Positions 1 through 5,164 of a stretch of DNA of 7,340 nt are shown here, in pieces; the first letter of the stretch is position 1, and each line of letters starts with the position of its first letter. The stretch comes from Nitrospinota bacterium (GTDB lineage Bacteria > UBA8248). The position numbers were made by a program, and so were the translations under genes. The stretch spans positions 1-7,340 of the forward strand of contig JAPYQX010000145.1 in assembly GCA_029937135.1 (NCBI GenBank), given 5' to 3'. The notes under the pieces were generated by a model. It was not told where the DNA came from. It saw nothing but the letters and a program-made list of their open reading frames with translations, and searched no databases.

Positions 1-486
1 GTCCTGGAGTTCGAGATAGCTCTGAACAAAGTATCCCAGGCAGACGATTGACAGCCCCATAAGGGCGAAATTGATTACCTGGGACCTGCGCAAGGAAAAT
101 ACCGCTATAGCGGCGGCGGCCAACCAGCCTATCCAGTCGGTGAGCCCGGCGCCGTTTTCCGAAACGCTGTCGGCGCGGAGAATGGCATGCGCGATGAGGA
201 CGGTGAACCCCGCCGCAAGTGCCAGGTCCGCCCCGGACGGGGGGATCCACGGCGACCCTTTTCGCCCGGGATAAAGGAGAAAGGAGAGAATCCACGTTAT
301 CAGGGTAAAAAAGCCGAGGTGGAAATTATCCTCTGGGATTCCCGGTCCGGCGGACCATAAGGCGAATAATCCCAGGGCAACCGCCATGCTCTGATAGACC
401 CATTTCCAGGCGCCGGTGAGCTCGGATGCATGGCTCCCTCCGATGTCCGGGGATTTTTCTTGAATATCGTCGCCGGCAGCCGCCAT
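1..486 (-). CDS. TRAP transporter fused permease (DctQM type), N-terminal part, cut by window edge
   Basis: The 162 codons visible run off the left edge without a stop. The product is the start of an inner-membrane TRAP permease in which the small (DctQ-like) and large (DctM-like) subunits are fused, as is usual for TAXI-type systems; it would use an ion gradient to import the solute delivered by the binding protein. After a hydrophilic N-terminus (residues 1-28) there are about five hydrophobic segments, near residues 29-47, 56-72, 86-104, 117-131 and 137-157. The stretch around residues 30-73 (YQSMAVALGLFALW, then FHLGF and SFLLYPG) resembles the N-terminus of fused TRAP permeases as I recall the family. 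The ATG at 486 is preceded by a GAGGG-type ribosome binding site. It lies 75 nt downstream of the TAXI binding-protein gene, which fits the usual pairing. The catalytic DctM portion is outside the window, so intactness cannot be judged. Confidence 0.8.
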   Translation of the reverse strand, partial: MAAAGDDIQEKSPDIGGSHASELTGAWKWVYQSMAVALGLFALWSAGPGIPEDNFHLGFFTLITWILSFLLYPGRKGSPWIPPSGADLALAAGFTVLIAHAILRADSVSENGAGLTDWIGWLAAAAIAVFSLRRSQVINFALMGLSIVCLGYFVQSYLELQD

Positions 487-501
487 CTCACCCTCGAAAG
501 A

Positions 502-535
502 AGCTCCCCCCGCGGGCTTGCCCGCGGGGGGAGTT
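502..535 (-). terminator. GC-rich hairpin between TRAP binding protein and permease genes
   Basis: A perfect 13-bp inverted repeat (504-516 paired with 521-533) closes a 4-nt loop, and an A-T plus a G-U pair can extend it. The stem is almost all G-C. On the minus strand it is followed by CTTCTTTCG, a weak, interrupted T run, so it could be a leaky terminator or an mRNA-stabilising hairpin. It sits in the 75-nt gap after the binding-protein stop and 15 nt before the permease start. This position is typical of elements that keep binding-protein expression higher than permease expression in transporter operons. That role is inferred; the inverted repeat itself is seen directly. Confidence 0.65.
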
Positions 536-561
536 GGTTCGTTACCTCTAAATCAGCCCAA

Positions 562-1449
562 TTAAGGCATAAGGTTCGCGGGAATTTTCTTCCCCTTCTC
601 TTTCCAGAAACGGACGGCCCCGGGGTGGAGCGGTGAGTTGATCAGCTTCAGGCCGTTTTTAATCGACAATTCTTTAGCCACCTTGCCAGCGGCCGAGACA
701 ATATATTTTTTCCCTTTCTCGGAATAGATCGCCGACATGATCTTGTAAATCAAATCCGAGGAAACGTTCTTGTTGGCGATCATGACGCTTCCGGTGCCAA
801 AGGTCGGCGTGTCCACGTTGACGTTGGGATAAACGCCCGCAGGAATCACCGTAGGCCCGTAGTAGGGAAATTTCTTGTAAAAGCCGGACTTCCTGGCGGG
901 AGCGTCCATGTTGATGAAGCGAATCTTCATCATCGTGGCCGTATCCCGAATCATGGCGTTGCCAAGGCCGGGGTGCCAGTTGTATCCGATGATTTTGCCG
1001 TTCCGCATCGCATCGGGGCTTTTTCGGCCCAGGTAAACGGCCTTGAACTTACCCCAGAGGCCCAGATGCTTGACGAGATTCGTCAGATTCTTGGCCGAGC
1101 CCGATCCGGGGCCGCCCATCGACAAGGTTTTCCCCTTGAGATCATAAATTGTTTTCACCGAACTGTTAGCGGGAACGAGCAGATGTCCCACCGAACCAAA
1201 GAGGTAGGTCATCGTACGTATATTTTTTTGGGGTTTTTTGTAATGGGCCTTACTAGGATAGCCTAAATACGTTTCACTCGAAAAAGTGAGCGCCAATTCG
1301 ACCGCACCTGAATTCACCGTACGAACGTTTTCGGAAGCTCCGGTCGAGGACTCGGAAGACACCTGGACTCCGTCAAGTTCTTTTGTCAGATATACGGCAT
1401 AGGCGCTAGTCCATCTGTTATAAGCGCCCCGAATCTGCCCACCTTTCAT
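562..1449 (-). CDS. TAXI-family TRAP transporter solute-binding protein, mature part (signal peptide separated by in-frame stop)
   Basis: This 295-codon frame encodes the ligand-binding subunit of a TAXI-type TRAP importer, normally a periplasmic protein that captures a small organic acid and delivers it to the permease. Family features are N-V-R-x-V-N-S-G at residues 41-48, the D-L-K-G-K motif at 103-107 followed by the glycine-rich GGPGSGSA (112-119), and the C-terminal PLHPGAVRFWKEKG (273-286). The length is full for the mature domain. No signal peptide lies in this frame after the ATG at 1449. Instead one is encoded immediately upstream in the same frame (1557 down to 1459), ended by TGA at 1458-1456. 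The ATG at 1449 lies six bases after that TGA and has only a weak ribosome binding site (AGAAG), so it is probably not the original start. As written the gene is either broken or expressed by reinitiation or readthrough. The coding region is locally more AT-rich than its neighbours. It is followed by the fused permease gene, which supports the transporter assignment. Confidence 0.8.
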   Translation of the reverse strand: MKGGQIRGAYNRWTSAYAVYLTKELDGVQVSSESSTGASENVRTVNSGAVELALTFSSETYLGYPSKAHYKKPQKNIRTMTYLFGSVGHLLVPANSSVKTIYDLKGKTLSMGGPGSGSAKNLTNLVKHLGLWGKFKAVYLGRKSPDAMRNGKIIGYNWHPGLGNAMIRDTATMMKIRFINMDAPARKSGFYKKFPYYGPTVIPAGVYPNVNVDTPTFGTGSVMIANKNVSSDLIYKIMSAIYSEKGKKYIVSAAGKVAKELSIKNGLKLINSPLHPGAVRFWKEKGKKIPANLMP

Positions 1450-1455
1450 TGTAAT

Positions 1456-1557
1456 TCACTTCTGGGCGGAAGCTGTCTCGGCTGACAAGCCCACAAATCC
1501 CGATACCAAAAATACAGCAGCCACCAACACACCAATCCATCCGATTCGCTTCATCAT
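1456..1557 (-). pseudogene. Detached signal peptide of the TAXI binding protein, ending in in-frame TGA
   Basis: From ATG 1557 (or the adjacent ATG 1554) the frame encodes 33 residues and then TGA at 1458-1456. The peptide has a classic Sec signal layout: n-region MMKR, a hydrophobic core from about residue 5 to 25, and a c-region ending ASA followed by QK, a good signal peptidase I site after residue 31. It lies in exactly the same frame as the TAXI binding protein, whose family homology resumes right after the stop. Joining the two gives 331 codons including the stop, the normal length of a TAXI precursor. A single substitution (for example TGG or CGA to TGA) would explain the break. A sequencing error cannot be excluded. 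Codon reassignment is unlikely, because the hydrolase and ThDP genes in this window end in TGA. Confidence 0.75.
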
Positions 1558-1560
1558 CTT

Positions 1561-1569
1561 TCCCTCCCT
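1561..1569 (-). promoter_or_regulatory. Strong ribosome binding site marking the true TAXI gene start at 1557
   Basis: AGGGAGGGA lies on the minus strand with its AGGGAGG core 5 nt before ATG 1557. It is far stronger than anything before ATG 1449, and so indicates that translation was designed to begin at the signal peptide. Confidence 0.7.
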
Positions 1570-1615
1570 ATGTGAAATCCCCCTCTTTGAATTCGAATAC
1601 TCTCTTTCCTATCCA

Positions 1616-2779
1616 TCAACGGGCCTCGATAAAGTTCCTTTTCGCATGGCCTTCGCCAAACTTCCCGTCCAGCGCATCAAGGAGCCAGTCCGCGACCGAA
1701 AGGTAGAAATCGGGAAGCCGCGATCCGAACGTATGCGTTTCATTTTCATAGATCCAGAGTTCCTTGGGACACTGAAGCATATCGAAAAGACGCTCGGCGT
1801 CCTCGAGCGGGCAAAGCTCGTCGAACTCCCCCATCGCCAGAAGCGTTGGACAGCGTATTTTTCCGGCCAACGGTTCAAGAGTCATTTGATCGGCCATGGC
1901 GTCGAAATCGTCTTCATCATGGATGTCGGACATATACATATAGTTCGCGCGGTAGGCGGGCTTCCCAGACTTGAAGATCGAATCCTTCTGAAGATAAACT
2001 CCCATCGCACCGACACAAGCCTTGAGGCGTTCGTCGTGAGCGGCGATGCGCGGCCCCCAGTAGCTGCCCATGCTCCATCCGTAGAGACCCACGCGGTTGG
2101 CATCCACCTCGGGACGGGTCTCCAGGTAATCGATCGCGGCGGAGCCCGCACGCTCGAAATTATCAAGCGTCACCCAGGTTTCCCGGGTGTTGCTCTCTCC
2201 CTGCCCGGGACCGTCGATACTGAGGGTGGCCAGGCCGCGCCGGCGGAAATGGTTGTGGTATGGGCTGGGCATATATTCCTTGATGGTGTCCATGCCGGGT
2301 ACGACAAGGACACAGGGTGCGTTTTCGACGCCGGGGACGGCCTGAAGAATTCCGGGTATGGTTTTTCCATTTTCAAACGGAATTTCCACCCGCTCGACAG
2401 GTGCCTCGTCAAAAAGGGCGATGAATTTTTCATAGCAAGAGATCATCTTGCCGTAGAGTTCAAGCTTCCGGGAGTTGTTGGTGTGAATGGTGCCGCAAGC
2501 GGGGCCATAGTAGAGAGCGGCGCGGTAATAGAACTCCGCGGCGCTTGCCCGGTGCCCGGCCGTCTCGGCCTCCCGGGCGAACGCTTCTTCCTGGGCCGCT
2601 GTTCTCACCCACTCCTTGACCACCGCGCCGGGCACCTTGATTCGCTCCGTCGTGCGCTTCACATCGGCCGGGCGAAACCCCCACTCAACGAACATCGTCG
2701 CGCGAAATCCATAAACATCGAGGACCTTATAAAACTCCTCGGTAACCCATTTATGACCCAACCGGCTGCGGTCTGACAT
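1616..2779 (-). CDS. Alpha/beta hydrolase, 2,6-dihydropseudooxynicotine hydrolase-like (FrsA/DUF1100-type)
   Basis: This cytoplasmic serine hydrolase of 387 residues has no signal peptide or membrane segment. Residues 1-125 form a mainly helical N-terminal region, and the alpha/beta hydrolase core follows. Visible motifs are DGPGQGES (189-196), the nucleophile elbow G-W-S-M-G with Ser236, Asp320 in GEFDE, and His349 in ENETHTF. The Ser-Asp-His spacing (84 and 29 residues) nearly equals that of the C-C hydrolase acting on 2,6-dihydroxypseudooxynicotine as I recall it. The G-x-(D/E)-(S/T)-x-KE strand before GPGQGE also matches that family. Those relatives cleave C-C or ester bonds, but the substrate here is unknown. 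ATG 2779 is chosen because GCGGAG lies 5 nt upstream. An in-frame TTG at 2806 would overlap the preceding gene by 10 nt and has no better site. The gene starts 17 nt after the LLM oxidoreductase stop and ends (TGA) 58 nt before the TAXI signal-peptide start, so all three are probably co-transcribed. Confidence 0.85.
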   Translation of the reverse strand: MSDRSRLGHKWVTEEFYKVLDVYGFRATMFVEWGFRPADVKRTTERIKVPGAVVKEWVRTAAQEEAFAREAETAGHRASAAEFYYRAALYYGPACGTIHTNNSRKLELYGKMISCYEKFIALFDEAPVERVEIPFENGKTIPGILQAVPGVENAPCVLVVPGMDTIKEYMPSPYHNHFRRRGLATLSIDGPGQGESNTRETWVTLDNFERAGSAAIDYLETRPEVDANRVGLYGWSMGSYWGPRIAAHDERLKACVGAMGVYLQKDSIFKSGKPAYRANYMYMSDIHDEDDFDAMADQMTLEPLAGKIRCPTLLAMGEFDELCPLEDAERLFDMLQCPKELWIYENETHTFGSRLPDFYLSVADWLLDALDGKFGEGHAKRNFIEAR

Positions 2780-2796
2780 GGAATCTCCGCTCTCCC

Positions 2797-3777
2797 TTAA
2801 ACGCAATGAGGCAAAACTTCTTTCGCGAACATTTCGAGCGATTCGTCAAAATCCTGCGAAGGCGGATCAATCATGATGGATTTCACGCCATAACCCTCAA
2901 TCTCCTTGAACCGTTTCACACAATCCTCGGGGGTGCCTGTAATCGTGAAGCGGTCGAGAATGTAGTCGGTTATCAGGGGCACATGCTTCGGGTGACGCCA
3001 GTTGCTCACATCGAAGTTGTCGAGAAGGTTCTGAATCTCGGGCCGGAATTTCTCGGGAACCGAATCGAGCGTCATCCTGAAATTATGATGCGCGCGGTTC
3101 GCCACCCTGGACCTCACTTTTTCCCGTGCGGCATTGCCGTCCCGATCCACGGAAACGACCGCACAGAAAATGATATCCATCTCGCCGAGGCTGGCATCCC
3201 GGTTGGCGATTCCCGCGTTGAGATGCTTCATTACCCAGCCAATGGTTTCCTCGTATACGCCCGATCCGACCAACACGCCGTCGGCGATTTCACCCGACAT
3301 CTGAAGAGTCTTGGGCCCCTCCGCCGAGGTATAGATGGGTATATCGCGCTCACTCCATATCTTGACATTAACCCCTTCGGCGTACTCAACCTCCTCGCCC
3401 CGGATGAAACTTCTGATCTGATGGATGGACGTTCGCATGGTGGCGAGGCGGGCCATTTTTTTGCCGAGCGTGTAGACGGGCGTATCTCCCGATCCGATGC
3501 CGAAAAGGACCCTGCCTCCCGCCAGTTCGTCCAGGGTGGCGATGGCGCTCGCCGCGACTGAGTTGTCGTGGAGGACCGGGTTCGTCACACCGGGACCGAT
3601 TTTAATAGTGGAGGTATTCTGAATCGCAACGGCAAGAGCGACATTATGGTCCCGGCAGGTGAGGTGACTCTCCGCCACCCAAACTTGATCAAAGCCGCTT
3701 TCCTCGGCGAACCTCGCCCGCTTCGCCAACAGAGCAATATCGTCCGGAACCAGGTGGAGACTGAAACTAATTCCCAT
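2797..3777 (-). CDS. LLM-class flavin/F420-dependent oxidoreductase (Mer-like), first gene of minus-strand operon
   Basis: This 326-residue luciferase-like TIM-barrel oxidoreductase is probably cytoplasmic. LLM enzymes use FMN or coenzyme F420 for hydride transfer or monooxygenation; cofactor and substrate cannot be fixed here. Family features are FAEESGFDQVWVAES near residues 23-37, GVTNP (63-67) with His70, the barrel motif ELAGGRVLFGIGSGD (84-98), SAEGPKTLQMSGEIADGVL (151-169) and TDYILDRFTITGTPED (270-285). The order matches methylene-tetrahydromethanopterin reductase-like F420 proteins, which makes F420 plausible but unproven. The ATG at 3777 follows AGGGGAT at a suitable distance and gives full length. 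It is a clear paralogue of the plus-strand LLM gene at 4091, sharing the VPE-(K/E)-F-x-PE segment (240-247) and the C-terminal TDY-DRF block. Its divergent position suggests shared regulation from the intergenic region. Confidence 0.9.
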   Translation of the reverse strand: MGISFSLHLVPDDIALLAKRARFAEESGFDQVWVAESHLTCRDHNVALAVAIQNTSTIKIGPGVTNPVLHDNSVAASAIATLDELAGGRVLFGIGSGDTPVYTLGKKMARLATMRTSIHQIRSFIRGEEVEYAEGVNVKIWSERDIPIYTSAEGPKTLQMSGEIADGVLVGSGVYEETIGWVMKHLNAGIANRDASLGEMDIIFCAVVSVDRDGNAAREKVRSRVANRAHHNFRMTLDSVPEKFRPEIQNLLDNFDVSNWRHPKHVPLITDYILDRFTITGTPEDCVKRFKEIEGYGVKSIMIDPPSQDFDESLEMFAKEVLPHCV

Positions 3778-3888
3778 CTTCGCTATCCCCTATTAAAAAA
3801 ATTATGAAGTTTCTCCAGATCGCCCCCATCGAAATCCGGGATGAGGCATCGGCCCAAGAACACGGTTATGCCCCACTGCCGCCAAGAG

Positions 3889-3918
3889 ATTACAGAGTTT
3901 TTCTTTTACCTATCCTAA
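3889..3918 (-). promoter_or_regulatory. Candidate sigma-70-like promoter for the minus-strand operon
   Basis: On the minus strand TTAGGA (3918-3913) and TGTAAT (3894-3889) are separated by 18 nt. The -10 matches 5 of 6 consensus bases and the -35 only 3 of 6. Transcription would begin near 3882, giving a leader of about 105 nt before the LLM start. This is pattern matching only. Confidence 0.25.
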
Positions 3919-3967
3919 CTTGAGCGGCCCTGGGGATCAAAGCGTGAGCTCATGGATGCACTGAAAT

Positions 3968-3976
3968 TGATATGCT
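3968..3976 (+). promoter_or_regulatory. Candidate extended -10 promoter for the plus-strand LLM-ThDP pair
   Basis: TGATATGCT fits the extended -10 pattern TGnTAnnnT. No good -35 lies 16-18 nt upstream. A start near 3983 would give a leader of about 108 nt before ATG 4091, similar in length to the opposite leader. Support is weak. Confidence 0.25.
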
Positions 3977-4090
3977 ATTCTCACTGGCTCAATGGAAAAT
4001 CCACCTTTCGCCGCCCTTGCCGGCATGGTCCGCAGGCTGTCGAAATTCAAGTAGATAGGTACACCGGAGTTAATTTCCTGGAGCTATGGG

Positions 4091-5098
4091 ATGCGCGTTG
4101 GACTGCATATCGGACCCACGCAGGATTTTCCGCCGATTGGCGAAATTCTGGACTTCGTTAAAAAAGCCGAGGATATTGGATTCGGTCCCATCCTGTTCGC
4201 GGACAGCGTATCCCTTTCCCGGTTTCATGTGCACGATCCCTACACCATGCTCGCCCTCGCCTCCAGAATCACCGCCACGGCGATGATCGGGACATGCGTG
4301 ACCAACCCCCTCACCCGCCACCTCTCGGTAACCGCGAACGCCGCCGGCTCAATCGACGATATTTCGGGTGGCAGGATGCTCCTGGGAATCGGCACGGGAG
4401 ACACCGCCGTCCACCTCATCGGAAAAAAAGCCGTCCGCCTGAACGCCATGCGCGAGTCGCTAACCGTTTTGAAAAAACTCCTGGGCGGTGAGAGTGTCGA
4501 TTACGAAGGACAAACCCTCACCTCGAATTGGCGCAAGCCGGACCTCCCCGTCTACCTGGCCGCGGGCGGCCCGAAAACTCTTGCCCTGGGCGGAGAACTC
4601 GCCGACGGCCTGATCACGCTCGCGGGCCTCTCCCCTGAAACCATCGAATGGGTGCGAGGCTGCGTCGTGGAGGGAGAGGCCGCCGCCGGAAAGCCGAAGG
4701 GCAGCGTTCCCGTCTGGATCGACGGACTCCTCAGCTTCGGTGATGACCGGGAGAAGGTGCGCCAGGCTATCAAGCCTCGCATCACCTCATTCGCAAACCA
4801 GAACTTTCGCGTCGCTTATCACGCGGTTCCCGAGGAATTTTTGCCGGAGGCGAAGACTTTTCGCGAAAATTACGACGAAACCGACGTTGGGCCCGAAACG
4901 AAGAACGCCAATTACGTAACCGACTACATGATCGACCGGTTCGGAATCGTGGGCACGGCCTCCGATGTCGTCAGCCGATTCGAGGGGCTGGCGGATATGA
5001 ACGTCGAGACTTTTCTCGTGGCCATGCCTTTCAGCCTTGAAGAGCGTATAGCGATAATCGAGATGCTGGGGCGGGAAGTACTCCCCCGGATTGGATAA
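4091..5098 (+). CDS. LLM-class flavin/F420-dependent oxidoreductase (paralogue of the 2797-3777 gene)
   Basis: This 335-residue luciferase-like TIM-barrel oxidoreductase is predicted to be cytoplasmic, with FMN or F420 as the likely cofactor. Visible features are KKAEDIGFGPILFADS (24-39), CVTNPLTRH (69-77), ISGGRMLLGIGTGD (91-104), AAGGPKTLALGGELADGL (157-174) and TDYMIDRFGIVGTASD (277-292). These align block by block with the minus-strand LLM protein, including the VPEEFLPE segment (246-253), so the two are paralogues of one subfamily. They are clearly diverged (active-site-proximal VAESHL there, FADSVS here), which suggests different substrates or steps. ATG 4091 is preceded by TGGAG with about 7 nt spacing; an ATG at 4086 is out of frame. 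The ThDP enzyme gene follows after 66 nt, probably on the same transcript. Confidence 0.9.
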   Translation: MRVGLHIGPTQDFPPIGEILDFVKKAEDIGFGPILFADSVSLSRFHVHDPYTMLALASRITATAMIGTCVTNPLTRHLSVTANAAGSIDDISGGRMLLGIGTGDTAVHLIGKKAVRLNAMRESLTVLKKLLGGESVDYEGQTLTSNWRKPDLPVYLAAGGPKTLALGGELADGLITLAGLSPETIEWVRGCVVEGEAAAGKPKGSVPVWIDGLLSFGDDREKVRQAIKPRITSFANQNFRVAYHAVPEEFLPEAKTFRENYDETDVGPETKNANYVTDYMIDRFGIVGTASDVVSRFEGLADMNVETFLVAMPFSLEERIAIIEMLGREVLPRIG

Positions 5099-5113
5099 CA
5101 CCAAAAAAAATTA

Positions 5114-5151
5114 CTTCATCCACATCTATCATCTTCATCCACATCTATCAT
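5114..5151 (+). repeat. Perfect 19-bp tandem duplication abutting the ThDP-gene ribosome binding site
   Basis: CTTCATCCACATCTATCAT occurs twice with no gap (5114-5132 and 5133-5151). The second copy ends exactly where the AAGGAG ribosome binding site begins. It lies in the 66-bp gap between the LLM and ThDP genes, so copy-number change would lengthen or shorten the leader without touching either reading frame. Confidence 0.95.
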
Positions 5152-5157
5152 AAGGAG
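5152..5157 (+). promoter_or_regulatory. Ribosome binding site supporting the TTG start of the ThDP enzyme
   Basis: AAGGAG lies 7 nt before TTG 5165, an ideal distance. The first in-frame ATG (5174) would be 16 nt away, too far, so the TTG is the probable start. Confidence 0.75.
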
Positions 5158-5164
5158 TGAGGCC

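Larger units (their letters stand above)
3778..4090. other. Divergent intergenic regulatory region between two LLM genes
   Basis: These 313 bp lie between the diverging starts of the two LLM genes and show no convincing gene. A 69-codon plus-strand frame from 3952 runs into the LLM gene in another frame and lacks protein-like features. The region is AT-richer around 3890-3920 and 3960-3980, where one weak candidate promoter per direction can be drawn. An 8-bp palindrome TGAGCTCA is at 3945-3952, roughly between the two candidates. No regulator gene is present in the window. Confidence 0.5.

Noticed and set aside
300..491. 63-codon minus-strand frame starting at 491
   Set aside because: It is out of frame with the TRAP permease start at 486, whose translation shows consistent membrane segments to the window edge.
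1456..1458. TGA as a selenocysteine codon or a reassigned genetic code
   Set aside because: The hydrolase and ThDP genes end in TGA, so reassignment is not general. The position just after the signal peptidase site has no known catalytic role, and no SECIS-like hairpin was evident by eye.
1646..2776. 376-codon plus-strand open frame opposite the hydrolase gene
   Set aside because: It lies antisense to a hydrolase with a complete catalytic triad and good ribosome binding site. Its translation has no recognisable domain, and long antisense frames are common in GC-rich coding DNA.
2806..3561. 251-codon plus-strand open frame opposite the LLM gene
   Set aside because: It is a shadow of the LLM coding sequence, without family motifs or a convincing ribosome binding site.
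3907..4061. 8-bp inverted pair TACCTATC (3907-3914) and GATAGGTA (4054-4061) as possible operator halves
   Set aside because: The arms are about 140 bp apart, and a match of this length is expected by chance within 313 bp.
3952..4161. 69-codon plus-strand frame in the divergent intergenic region
   Set aside because: It overlaps the LLM start in another frame, has no good ribosome binding site and resembles no family.
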